Shown here: positions 22,567 to 29,894 of the stretch, in pieces | How positions within the stretch are numbered: the first letter of the stretch is position 1 | Layout of the letters: every line of letters begins with the position of its first letter | DNA from: Nocardioidaceae bacterium UBA4001 | GTDB taxonomy: Bacteria; Actinomycetota; Actinomycetes; Propionibacteriales; Nocardioidaceae | Assembly: GCA_002384855.1 (NCBI GenBank) | Contig: DGBP01000066.1 | Coordinates: 1-32,682 of the forward strand | Reading direction: 5' to 3' | Length of the DNA stretch: 32,682 bases | Notes under the pieces: model-generated | Database searches by the model: none | Told to the model about the DNA's origin: nothing | Seen by the model: the letters and a program-made list of their open reading frames with translations, nothing else | Program-made: the position numbers and the translations under genes

Positions 22567-23553
22567 TCAGTCCAGGGTGAAGTAGTCGGGGCCGGAGTAG
22601 CGGCCGGTCTTCATCTTCGTGCGCTGCATCAGCAGGTCGTTGAGCAGGGAGGAGGCGCCGAACCGGAACCACACCGGGTCCAGCCAGTCGGGGCCGGCGA
22701 CCTCGTTGACCATCACGAGGTACTTGATCGCGTCCTTGCTGGTCCGGATCCCGCCGGCCGGCTTCACCCCGACCATCTGCCCGGTCGCCTCGCGGAAGTC
22801 GCGCACCGCCTCCAGCATCACCAGCGTGACCGGCAGGGTGGCCGCCGGGGAGACCTTGCCGGTCGAGGTCTTGATGAAGTCCGCGCCCGCCATCATCGCC
22901 AGCCACGACGCGCGGCGGACGTTGTCGTAGGTCGCCAGCTCGCCGGTCTCGAAGATCACCTTCAGGTGCGCCGCCGTGCCGTCGGGACGCGCGCACGCCT
23001 CCCGCACCGCCACGATCTCGTCGAACACCTGCTGGTAGCGGCCCGACAGGAACGCGCCACGGTCGATCACCATGTCGACCTCGTCCGCACCCGCCTCGAC
23101 CGCATCACGGGTGTCGGCCAGCCGCACCGCCATTGACGCCCGACCCGACGGGAACGCCGTCGCCACCGACGCCACGTGCACACCGGAGTCGCCCAGCGTC
23201 TCCCTCGCGAAGGGCACCATGTCGGGGTAGACGCAGACCGCCGCGACCTGCGGGCACGACGGGTCGGCCGGGTCGGGACGCATCGCCTTGCTCGACAGCG
23301 CCCGCACCTTGCCGGGGGTGTCCTGCCCCTCCAGCGTGGTCAGGTCGACCATCCGGATCGCGAGGTCGATCGCGAGCTCCTTGGCCGTGGTCTTGATCGA
23401 GCGCGTCCCCAGCATGGCGGCCCGGGCCTCGGCCCCCACCTGGTCCACACCCGGGAGCCCGTGGAGGAAACGGCGCAGCGACGCCTCAGACGACGTCGCC
23501 TCTGCCAGGTCCCCGCTGCCGGCTCCGTTGCCTGCACTTACCGCGGTAGTCAC
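22567..23553 (-). CDS. deoC: Deoxyribose-phosphate aldolase
   Basis: Class I aldolase splitting 2-deoxyribose-5-phosphate into glyceraldehyde-3-phosphate and acetaldehyde. 328 residues, the long actinobacterial form with an N-terminal helical extension. Catalytic residues in order: ADEVDMVI (Asp160), FIKTSTGK (Schiff-base Lys228) and GVKPAGGIR (proton-relay Lys264). I prefer GTG 23553 over GTG 23559 because TATGCT then lies at -12 to -7, the spacing of other leaderless promoters here, and no ribosome site exists. The 6-bp gap to the ALDH gene and the matching biochemistry point to a deoC-ALDH-ALDH operon. Confidence 0.95.
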   Translation of the reverse strand: MTTAVSAGNGAGSGDLAEATSSEASLRRFLHGLPGVDQVGAEARAAMLGTRSIKTTAKELAIDLAIRMVDLTTLEGQDTPGKVRALSSKAMRPDPADPSCPQVAAVCVYPDMVPFARETLGDSGVHVASVATAFPSGRASMAVRLADTRDAVEAGADEVDMVIDRGAFLSGRYQQVFDEIVAVREACARPDGTAAHLKVIFETGELATYDNVRRASWLAMMAGADFIKTSTGKVSPAATLPVTLVMLEAVRDFREATGQMVGVKPAGGIRTSKDAIKYLVMVNEVAGPDWLDPVWFRFGASSLLNDLLMQRTKMKTGRYSGPDYFTLD

Positions 23554-23559
23554 CGGCAC

Positions 23560-23565
23560 AGCATA
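23560..23565 (-). promoter_or_regulatory. Leaderless -10 hexamer of deoC
   Basis: TATGCT at -12 to -7 from GTG 23553. It decides between two possible GTG starts. Confidence 0.6.
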
Positions 23566-23621
23566 GGTGTGACCGGCCGGATGCCGGGAATCGCCCGGTG
23601 GCGACCCTCGGGAGCTCCGGA

Positions 23622-25307
23622 CTACAGCCCGAGGGCCACCGACAGGTCGCCCCGGATCGCGTCGAGACGGCCGGCCGCGGCGATCCTGGCCGCGTCCACG
23701 GCGCCGTCGTCCTCGTCCTCGACGGGTACGACGACCTCCAGGTAGCACTTGAGCTTCGGCTCGGTCCCGGAAGGGCGAACGACGACCCGCGCGCCCTCCG
23801 CGAGCCGGAACCGCAGCCCCTCGGTCGGGGGAAGGTCGGGCCCGCCCTCGGCGAGGTCGTCCACCTGTTCGACCGGCAGACCGCCCAACGACGACGGGGG
23901 AGCATTGCGGAGCCGGGTCATCGCCTCGGCGATCAGCGACAGCTCGGTCACCCGGACCGAGAGCTGGTCGGTCGCGTGCAGACCGTAGGTCCGGGCGATC
24001 TCGTCGAGCTGGTCCGACAGCGTGAGGTCCTTCTCCTTGAGGATCGCGGCAAGCTCGGCCACCCGCAGCAGCGCCGAGACTCCGTCCTTGTCGCGGACCA
24101 GGGCGGGCGCGGCGCAGTAGCCGAGGGCCTCCTCGTAGGCGTAGGCGAGACCCTCGAGGCGGCCGAGCCACTTGAAGCCGGTGAGCGTCTCCCGGTAGTC
24201 CTGCCCGTGCGCGGCGGCCATCTTGCCGAGCAGCGACGAGGACACGATCGTCGTGGCGTAGACCCCCTGGACGCCCTGGCGGAGCAGGAAGTCCGCGAGC
24301 AGCGCGCCGACCTCGTCGCCGCGGAGCATGCGCCACCCGTGGACCCCGGGGACGCCTACCGCGCAGCGGTCGGCGTCCGGGTCGTTGGCCAGCACGACGT
24401 CGGCGTCGACCTCGTCGGCGAGCTCCAGCGCCAGGTCCATCGCGCCGGGCTCCTCGGGGTTCGGGAACGCGACGGTGGGGAAGTCGGGGTCCGGCCGGGC
24501 CTGGGCCTCGGCGACGTGGGGTGCCGCGAAGCCGGCGCGCTCCAGCACGTCGGCGACGACCTCGCCGCCGACGCCGTGCAGGGGCGTGTAGACCGCGGTC
24601 AGGTCGCGCGGGGACGCCGGGCCGACGAGCCCCGCCACGGCGGCGGCGTAGGAGTCCGCCACGTCGGCGTCGAGCCACTCCCACGCGTCGGACCGGGGCA
24701 CTCCGGCGAGCGGCCCCACGGCGTCGATGCGGTCGGAGATCTCGCGGTCGGCCGGCCCGACGATCTGCGACCCGTCACCGAGGTAGACCTTGTAGCCGTT
24801 GTCCTGCGGGGGGTTGTGGGAGGCGGTGACCATGACACCGGCCACACAGCCCAGCGCGCGGATCGCGTAGGCGAGCACGGGCGTGGGCAGCGGCGAGGGC
24901 AGCACCAGCGCGCGCAGGCCCGCGCCGGTCATCACCTCCGCGGTGTCCCGCGCGAAGACGTCCGAGTTGTGGCGGGCGTCGTAGCCGATCACGACCGTGT
25001 CGCCCTCGCCCGCCCCGTGGTCGCGCAGGTAGGCCGCCAGGCCCGCGGCGGCCCTCGTGACGACGACCCGGTTCATCCGGTTCGGGCCGGCGCCCAGCGC
25101 CCCCCGGAGGCCCGCCGTACCGAACTCCAGCGTGCCCCGGAACCGGTCCGCGAGATCGTCGGCGTCCGCCCCGGCGGGGTCGCGCTCGACCCGGACGAGC
25201 AGCTCCTCGAGCTCGGTGCGGGTCTGCGCGTCGGGGTCCTCGACGGTCCAGGCGCGGGCCTGCTCGATGAGTGCGTCGAGGCCCGTGGTGCTGCTGGAAG
25301 GTGTCAT
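23622..25307 (-). CDS. Phospho-sugar mutase (phosphopentomutase/phosphoglucomutase, PMM/PGM family)
   Basis: 561 residues of the alpha-D-phosphohexomutase superfamily. The active-site phosphoserine is Ser163 in TASHNPPQDNGYKVY. The substrate-positioning GTAGLRG is at about 64-70, the metal loop is DPDADR near residue 310, the sugar-specificity loop GFKWLG follows, and the C-terminal phosphate clamp is RPSGTEPKLK. Length and TASHNP-type motifs fit the long subfamily that includes phosphopentomutase-active members (PGM2-like). In this setting it most likely turns (deoxy)ribose-1-P from the nucleoside phosphorylases into (deoxy)ribose-5-P for deoC. ATG 25307 is preceded by TAGCCT at -13 to -8 and no ribosome site. 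Confidence 0.91.
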   Translation of the reverse strand: MTPSSSTTGLDALIEQARAWTVEDPDAQTRTELEELLVRVERDPAGADADDLADRFRGTLEFGTAGLRGALGAGPNRMNRVVVTRAAAGLAAYLRDHGAGEGDTVVIGYDARHNSDVFARDTAEVMTGAGLRALVLPSPLPTPVLAYAIRALGCVAGVMVTASHNPPQDNGYKVYLGDGSQIVGPADREISDRIDAVGPLAGVPRSDAWEWLDADVADSYAAAVAGLVGPASPRDLTAVYTPLHGVGGEVVADVLERAGFAAPHVAEAQARPDPDFPTVAFPNPEEPGAMDLALELADEVDADVVLANDPDADRCAVGVPGVHGWRMLRGDEVGALLADFLLRQGVQGVYATTIVSSSLLGKMAAAHGQDYRETLTGFKWLGRLEGLAYAYEEALGYCAAPALVRDKDGVSALLRVAELAAILKEKDLTLSDQLDEIARTYGLHATDQLSVRVTELSLIAEAMTRLRNAPPSSLGGLPVEQVDDLAEGGPDLPPTEGLRFRLAEGARVVVRPSGTEPKLKCYLEVVVPVEDEDDGAVDAARIAAAGRLDAIRGDLSVALGL

Positions 25308-25314
25308 GGCCCGA

Positions 25315-25320
25315 AGGCTA
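25315..25320 (-). promoter_or_regulatory. Leaderless -10 hexamer of the phospho-sugar mutase
   Basis: TAGCCT at -13 to -8 from ATG 25307. It shares bases with the plus-strand -10 of the divergent HEAT-like gene. Confidence 0.55.
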
Positions 25321-25324
25321 GCGT
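25319..25324 (+). promoter_or_regulatory. Leaderless -10 hexamer of the HEAT-like gene
   Basis: TAGCGT at -12 to -7 from GTG 25331. With the opposite TAGCCT it is built on the palindrome CTAG at 25318-25321, so the two promoters overlap. Confidence 0.55.
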
Positions 25325-25330
25325 TGCCGT

Positions 25331-25897
25331 GTGACTGTCCAGGCCGACCCCGCCCCGCGCCGCGAGGTGCGTGAGGTCGTGGAGGAGCTCGCTGCCCGGC
25401 ACGGTGAGGCGGAGGTGGTGCGGGCGTGCACGGCACTGCTCGACGGGGCGTCCCCGGAGGAGCTCGCCGACATCGCGGTCGGCCTCAGCGTGCACGGGAC
25501 GTCGGTCGGCCGGCTCCGCGAGGCCGGCTACCACGACTACTGGTGGCCGACCTGGCGTGCACGCGGGCTTCTCTACCTGTGGCGTCCGGAGGCGGCGCCC
25601 GCCGTCGTACGGGGCGTCGCGCACGAGAACTGGCGGCCCGCCGAGATGTGCCTCAAGGTCGCCGCCCGCCGCGAGCTCGCCGAGGCCGCGGACGGCACGG
25701 TGGCCCTGGCGGCCCACGACCTGACCCGGGTCCGCGCCGTCGCGCTGAGGACGCTCGGCCTGGTCGGCGACACCGAGCACGTGGCCGTCGTCCGCGCCGG
25801 GCTGGACGACCCCGAGACCCAGGTACGGCGTGCCGCCGGCCTCGCCCTCGAGCGGATGGTCATGCGACTCGACCTGGGGACGGAGGTGCTGCCGTGA
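25331..25897 (+). CDS. HEAT-repeat-like protein
   Basis: 188 residues, entirely helical in appearance. Paired amphipathic helices occur from about residue 65, for example RGLLYLWRPEAAPAVVRGVAHENWRPAEMCLKVAARREL, then DLTRVRAVALRTLGLVGDTEHVAVVRAGLDDPETQVRRAAGLALERM. The DDPETQVRRAAGLAL segment is a textbook HEAT unit. It has no signal peptide, so it is probably a cytoplasmic scaffold; no specific partner is known. The GTG start at 25331 has no ribosome site but a -10 hexamer at the leaderless position. Its stop overlaps the GTG start of the SRPBCC gene (GTGA), so the two proteins are probably co-produced. Confidence 0.8.
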   Translation: MTVQADPAPRREVREVVEELAARHGEAEVVRACTALLDGASPEELADIAVGLSVHGTSVGRLREAGYHDYWWPTWRARGLLYLWRPEAAPAVVRGVAHENWRPAEMCLKVAARRELAEAADGTVALAAHDLTRVRAVALRTLGLVGDTEHVAVVRAGLDDPETQVRRAAGLALERMVMRLDLGTEVLP

Positions 25898-26358
25898 CGG
25901 CGAGGTACCGCTTCGAGCACACCTGGACGACACCCCTCGCCTCCGACGTGCTGTTCGACGTGCTGGCCGACGTCGGGGGCTACCCGCGGTGGTGGCCGCA
26001 GGTGCGTGCGGTGGTGCGGGTCGACGACGACACGGCCCACGTGGTGGCCCGGTCGTTGCTGCCGTACTCGCTCGACCTGGTGCTGCAGCGGGTTGTGGAG
26101 GACCGGGCGGCCGGGATCCTCGAGGTGAGGCTGGCCGGGCAGCTCGAGGGCTGGTCGCGCTGGCGCCTCGCCGCGGAGGGACCGACGAGCACCCGGCTCC
26201 TCTACGAGCAGGAGGTCACCGTGCGCGGCCGGCTCCTGGCGGCCGGCTCCCGGGTGGCGCGGCCCGTGCTCGAGGCCAACCACACCTGGATGATGCGCGG
26301 TGGCCGCAGAGGCCTGGTCAGTCTCGGCGCATCCCGGGGCGGTAGTAGCGCTCGGTGA
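25894..26358 (+). CDS. SRPBCC (START-like) family protein
   Basis: 154 residues. The N-terminus RYRFEHTWTTPLASDVLFDVLADVGGYPRWWPQVRAV is the characteristic first strand, helix and Trp-rich loop of the SRPBCC/polyketide-cyclase-like ligand-binding fold. It is followed by alternating strands (HVVARSLLPYSLDLVLQRVV, ILEVRLAGQLEGWSRWRL, TRLLYEQEVTV) and a long C-terminal helix ending LEANHTWMMRGGRRGL. Such proteins bind hydrophobic ligands. It starts within the stop of the HEAT-like gene. Its last 41 bases overlap the convergent SDR gene, and the final Gly/Ser-rich residues may be variable. Confidence 0.85.
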   Translation: MTARYRFEHTWTTPLASDVLFDVLADVGGYPRWWPQVRAVVRVDDDTAHVVARSLLPYSLDLVLQRVVEDRAAGILEVRLAGQLEGWSRWRLAAEGPTSTRLLYEQEVTVRGRLLAAGSRVARPVLEANHTWMMRGGRRGLVSLGASRGGSSAR

Positions 26359-27136
26359 CGAACGGCCCGCCGACGTGGGCCGCCTCGACCCGGTCGGCCT
26401 CCGTCTCCGGGGTCGCCTCGACCTTCGGCGCGAACACCTCCGCGTCGTCCCGCGGGTCGTAGCCGAGCCGCCGGCCCGGCTCGAGGTCCCACCACGCGCG
26501 GGTGTTGGCGGAGATGCCGTACAGGACTGCGAAGCCGGGGTCCGTGGCGTTCAGTGCGGCCTCGACCATCCGGACCGCGTCGTCGTGGGAGAGCCACGTC
26601 GCGAGGTGCCTGCGCGTCTCGGGCCGAGGCAGGAAGCTGCCGATCCGCAGGGCCACGGCATCGAGGGAGTGCCGGTCGACGTAGAGCCGCAGCAGGGCCT
26701 CGGCCGCCACCTTCCCCACGCCGTAGAACGTGTCCGGCCGAGGCGACACGTCGACGCTCAGCAGGCCCGTCCGGGGTGTGCGCCCGACGGCGTGGTTGCT
26801 GCTGGCGTAGACGATCCGGCTCACGCCGTGGTCGACCATCGCGTCGAGGAGCGCCGCCGTGGTGTGCACGTGCGACTCCAGGATCACCGGCAGCGGTGCC
26901 TCGTCGGGGATGCTCGCCAGGTGCACCACCGCGTCGAGCGGACCCGACTTCTCGAGCCGCCGGAGGACCGCGTCGACGGCGTCGGGGTCGGCGCAGTCCG
27001 CGGTGAACCACGTTCCGGTGAAGCCTCCCGGCTCGGGGGCGAGGTCGAGGCCGGCGACGTCGTACCCCCGCTCGAGGAGGCCCGCGCAGACCACGGTGCC
27101 GATGCTGCCGGCGGCGCCGGTGACGAGGACGCGGAT
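26318..27136 (-). CDS. NAD-dependent epimerase/dehydratase, uronate-dehydrogenase-like; no canonical start codon
   Basis: Extended-type SDR. From 27136 it reads IRVLVTGAAGSIGTVVCAGLLERGYDVAGLDL (NAD-binding GxxGxxG), then VVHLAS, RIVYASSNHAVG, catalytic YGVGK, ALRIGSFLP, WLSHDDAVRMVEAAL and ISANTRAWWDLEPGRRLGYDPRDDAEVFA. ASSNH, RIGS, WxSHDD and the SANxxxWWD segment recall bacterial uronate dehydrogenase (glucuronate to glucarolactone). A related sugar dehydratase remains possible. The frame has no ATG, GTG or TTG between its stop at 27221-27223 and GTG 27094, which lies past the nucleotide-binding loop. ATC at 27134-27136, one base after the PNP stop, is where the family start should be. It overlaps the SRPBCC gene by 41 bp. 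Confidence 0.8.
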   Translation of the reverse strand: MRVLVTGAAGSIGTVVCAGLLERGYDVAGLDLAPEPGGFTGTWFTADCADPDAVDAVLRRLEKSGPLDAVVHLASIPDEAPLPVILESHVHTTAALLDAMVDHGVSRIVYASSNHAVGRTPRTGLLSVDVSPRPDTFYGVGKVAAEALLRLYVDRHSLDAVALRIGSFLPRPETRRHLATWLSHDDAVRMVEAALNATDPGFAVLYGISANTRAWWDLEPGRRLGYDPRDDAEVFAPKVEATPETEADRVEAAHVGGPFVTERYYRPGMRRD

Positions 27137-27137
27137 G

Positions 27138-27950
27138 TCACACCGCCGGGACCACGGAGCCGAGCAGCGCGCCCATGCGCGTGGCGGCGGCGTTGCCCGC
27201 GGCGAGGACCTCCTCGTGGTTCAACGGCTCGCCGGAGATGCCCGCGGCCAGGTTCGTGACCAGCGAGATGCCGAGCACCTCCATGCCGGCCTGGCGGGCG
27301 GCGATCGCCTCGAGGGCGGTGGACATGCCGACCAGGTCACCGCCGATGGCGCGGACCATCCCGATCTCGGCGGGGGTCTCGTAGTGAGGTCCGGGCAGCT
27401 GCACGTAGACGCCCTCGTCGAGGGACGGGTCCACCGAGCGGCACAGCTCCCGGAGCCGGGGGCTGTAGAGGTCGGTGAGGTCGACGAAGTTCGCGCCCTC
27501 GATCGGCGAGGTCGCGGTGAGGTTGATGTGGTCGCGGATGAGCACCGGCGTGCCCGGCTCCCACGCGGTGTCCAGGCCACCGCAGCCGTTGGTCAGCACG
27601 ACCGTCCGGCAGCCGGCGGCCGCGGCGGTGCGCACCCCGTGGACCACGGGCCGGACGCCGAGGCCTTCGTAGAGATGGGTCCGGCCGAGGAAGACCAGCA
27701 GGTTCTTGTCCCCGGAGCGGACCGACCGCACCTTGCCGGCGTGGCCCGCGACGGCGGGGGCGGCGAAACCCGGGAGGTCGGTGGTGCTGATCTCCGCGGT
27801 CGCCTCGCCGAGGGCGTCGACGGCGGGCAGCCAGCCGGAGCCCATCACGAGGGCGACGTCGTGCTCCTCGACGCCGGTGAGGTCGCGCAGGGCGGCTGCG
27901 GCCTCCGCGGCGAGCTCCTGCGGGGTGGGGGAGGTGCTGGTCTTGTTCAC
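27138..27950 (-). CDS. Purine nucleoside phosphorylase (trimeric type)
   Basis: Phosphorolysis of inosine, guanosine and their deoxy forms to base and (deoxy)ribose-1-phosphate. 270 residues. Motifs: VALVMGSGW, a phosphate-site segment GRTHLYEGLG, HGVRTAAAAGCRTVVLTNGCGGL, YVQLPGPHYETPAEI, GGDLVGMSTALEAIAARQAG and the base-contact strand SLVTNLAAGISG. Length and motifs fit the trimeric class (human PNP and mycobacterial PunA) rather than the hexameric DeoD. The GTG start at 27950 has TAGGCT at -12 to -7 and no ribosome site. It uses the inosine made by adenosine deaminase and feeds the mutase. The SDR gene follows after one base. Confidence 0.95.
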   Translation of the reverse strand: MNKTSTSPTPQELAAEAAAALRDLTGVEEHDVALVMGSGWLPAVDALGEATAEISTTDLPGFAAPAVAGHAGKVRSVRSGDKNLLVFLGRTHLYEGLGVRPVVHGVRTAAAAGCRTVVLTNGCGGLDTAWEPGTPVLIRDHINLTATSPIEGANFVDLTDLYSPRLRELCRSVDPSLDEGVYVQLPGPHYETPAEIGMVRAIGGDLVGMSTALEAIAARQAGMEVLGISLVTNLAAGISGEPLNHEEVLAAGNAAATRMGALLGSVVPAV

Positions 27951-27956
27951 CGCGGC

Positions 27957-27962
27957 AGCCTA
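27957..27962 (-). promoter_or_regulatory. Leaderless -10 hexamer of purine nucleoside phosphorylase
   Basis: TAGGCT at -12 to -7 from GTG 27950. The same hexamer at the same distance precedes the gene at 29895-30728. Confidence 0.6.
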
Positions 27963-27984
27963 GCCCTGCCCGCGGGCGGGTGGG

Positions 27985-28437
27985 TCAGAGGCCGACGGAG
28001 CGGCAGGGGCGTGCGCGCAGGGCCTCGACGTAGTCGTCCGGAGCACCGGCGGCCTCCGCGGCGTCCGCGAGGATGCCGACCGTGGACGCGGAGGGGAGTC
28101 CGCCCTCGTAGGCGTCGAGCACGTAGGCCCACGCCAGCTCGCTCCCGGCCAGCGTCGCCACCCGGACCCGGGTCCTGCGGTAGAGCCCCGAGTCGAAGCT
28201 CTCCACGTCGTCGAGGGTCTTCATGTCCTCGTCGGTGACGTCGTACAACGCGACGAAGACCTGCTCGAACGAGTCCTGCACGATCGTGGCCAGCGCGCCG
28301 TCCCAGCCGTGCTCCTCGCCGCCGAAGGTGAGCCGCCACCCCGTGAGCCAACCGGTGCTGCGCAGCGGGGAGTGCGGGCAGCGCTCACCCATCCGGGCGG
28401 GGTCGAGGTTGGACGCGTAGGCGGCGTAAAGAGGCAC
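27985..28437 (-). CDS. Gamma-glutamylcyclotransferase-like protein
   Basis: 150 residues of the GGCT/AIG2-like fold. The N-terminal substrate loop is LYAAYASNLDPARM (YGSN in most relatives, here YASN). The core has WRLTFGGEEHGWDGALATIVQ, VFVALYDVTDEDMKTLDDVESFDSGLYRRTRV, which contains the expected catalytic Glu, and a C-terminal helix PDDYVEALR. Known members form 5-oxoproline from gamma-glutamyl amino acids; the true substrate of bacterial members is often unclear. I use GTG 28437. It lacks a ribosome site, but TACTCT lies at -13 to -8. It is divergent from the quinone reductase gene by 29 bp. Confidence 0.82.
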   Translation of the reverse strand: MPLYAAYASNLDPARMGERCPHSPLRSTGWLTGWRLTFGGEEHGWDGALATIVQDSFEQVFVALYDVTDEDMKTLDDVESFDSGLYRRTRVRVATLAGSELAWAYVLDAYEGGLPSASTVGILADAAEAAGAPDDYVEALRARPCRSVGL

Positions 28438-28444
28438 GGCACGG

Positions 28445-28450
28445 AGAGTA
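28445..28450 (-). promoter_or_regulatory. Leaderless -10 hexamer of the cyclotransferase-like gene
   Basis: TACTCT at -13 to -8 from GTG 28437. Its first two bases (28449-28450) also begin TAACGC on the plus strand, a possible -10 of the divergent gene. Confidence 0.45.
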
Positions 28451-28466
28451 ACGCGCGAATGGAACA

Positions 28467-29873
28467 ATGGGCCGGGTGAATCGCGTGGTGATCGTCGGAG
28501 GCGGACCTGGTGGCTACGAGTCGGCGCTGGTGGCGGCGCAGCTCGGGGCGGAGGTCACCGTCGTCGACTCCGACGGCATCGGCGGCTCCGCGGTCCTCAC
28601 CGACTGCGTCCCGAGCAAGACGCTGATCGCCACCGCCGAGCTGATGGCCGACATGGAGGAGGCGGGCGAGCTCGGCATCTCGGTGAGCACCCCGCACGGC
28701 AAGAGCCCCGGCAACGTCACCGTCGACCTGCTGCGTGTGAACCAGCGGGTCAAGGAGCTGGCCTTGGACCAGTCCGCCGACATCGAGCGCCGCCTCGTGC
28801 GCGAGAACGTGCGGATCGTCCGGGGTCGTGGACGGCTCGAAGGCCCCCACCGCGTGGTGGTGGAGCTCGCGGACGGCGGGACCGAGGCGATCGAGGCCGG
28901 TGTGATCCTGATCGCCACCGGGGCCAGTCCGCGCACGTTGGAGACCGCCCGCCCCGACGGTGAGCGGATCCTCAGCTGGGACCAGGTCTACGACCTCACC
29001 GAGGTCCCCGAGCGGCTGATCGTGGTCGGCTCCGGTGTCACCGGTGCGGAGTTCGCAGGTGCCTACAACGCGCTAGGGATCGACGTCGTCCTCGTCTCCA
29101 GCCGCGACCGGGTGCTGCCCGGCGAGGACGCCGACGCGGCGCAAGTGCTCGAGGAGGTCTTCACCCGCCGCGGGATGACCGTGCTGTCGCAGTCGCGGAT
29201 GGAGTCCGTGGTCCGCGACGGGGACCTGGTCACGGTCACGCTGACCGACGGCCGGACCGTCGAGGGGTCGCACTGCCTGCTCGCGCTCGGGTCGATCCCC
29301 AACACCGCGGACCTCGGCCTCGAGGAGGCCGGGGTGAACCTCAAGGACGGCGGGTTCGTCAACGTCGACCGGGTCTCGCGCACCTCGGCCCGCGGCATCT
29401 ACGCCGCCGGCGACTGCACCGGGGTGTTCATGCTCGCCTCGGTGGCGGCCATGCAGGGCCGGATCGCGATGTGGCACTACCTCGGTGACGCGGTGACCCC
29501 GCTCGACCTCAAGACGGTGTCGGCCAACATCTTCACCGCGCCCGAGATCGCCACGGTCGGCTACACGCAGAACGACGTCGACGACGCCGTCATCGAGGTC
29601 GAGACCGTCATGCTGCCGCTCCGGGGGAACGCGCGGGCCAAGATGCACGGCGTCCGGGACGGCTTCGTGAAGCTGTTCTGCCGGCCGGGCACCGGGATCG
29701 TGGTCGGTGGCGTGGTCGTCGGCCCCCGGGCGAGCGAGCTGATCCACCCGGTCTCGATCGCGGTGTCGGAGAACCTCACCGCCGACCAGCTCGCGCAGGC
29801 GTTCACCGTCTACCCGTCGATGAGCGGGTCGATCGCCGAGGCCGCGCGGAGGCTGCACCGCTACGAGCGGTAG
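28467..29873 (+). CDS. LpdA-like NAD(P)H quinone reductase (flavoprotein disulfide reductase family)
   Basis: 468 residues. FAD-binding VVIVGGGPGGYESA, the second ATGASPR, NAD(P)-binding VVGSGVTGAEFAGAY and IYAAGDCTGVFML, and a dimerisation domain. The redox-active disulfide CxxxxC is missing its first Cys: the segment reads GGSAVLTDCVPSKT, with Ala in its place. The C-terminal His-Glu dyad is replaced by YPSMSGSIAEA. It therefore cannot act as lipoamide or mycothione reductase and matches the mycobacterial LpdA (Rv3303c) group, which reduces quinones. ATG 28467 or GTG 28476 could be the start; the second begins NRVVIVGGG directly. It probably serves in oxidative-stress quinone detoxification. 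Confidence 0.9.
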   Translation: MGRVNRVVIVGGGPGGYESALVAAQLGAEVTVVDSDGIGGSAVLTDCVPSKTLIATAELMADMEEAGELGISVSTPHGKSPGNVTVDLLRVNQRVKELALDQSADIERRLVRENVRIVRGRGRLEGPHRVVVELADGGTEAIEAGVILIATGASPRTLETARPDGERILSWDQVYDLTEVPERLIVVGSGVTGAEFAGAYNALGIDVVLVSSRDRVLPGEDADAAQVLEEVFTRRGMTVLSQSRMESVVRDGDLVTVTLTDGRTVEGSHCLLALGSIPNTADLGLEEAGVNLKDGGFVNVDRVSRTSARGIYAAGDCTGVFMLASVAAMQGRIAMWHYLGDAVTPLDLKTVSANIFTAPEIATVGYTQNDVDDAVIEVETVMLPLRGNARAKMHGVRDGFVKLFCRPGTGIVVGGVVVGPRASELIHPVSIAVSENLTADQLAQAFTVYPSMSGSIAEAARRLHRYER

Positions 29874-29875
29874 CG

Positions 29876-29889
29876 GGCCGGGCTCGGCC
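29876..29889. terminator. Possible short bidirectional hairpin
   Basis: GGCCG (29876-29880) and CGGCC (29885-29889) can pair around the tetraloop GGCT, between the stops of two convergent genes that are only 21 bp apart. The stem is short, so the call is weak. Confidence 0.35.
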
Positions 29890-29894
29890 GGCGG

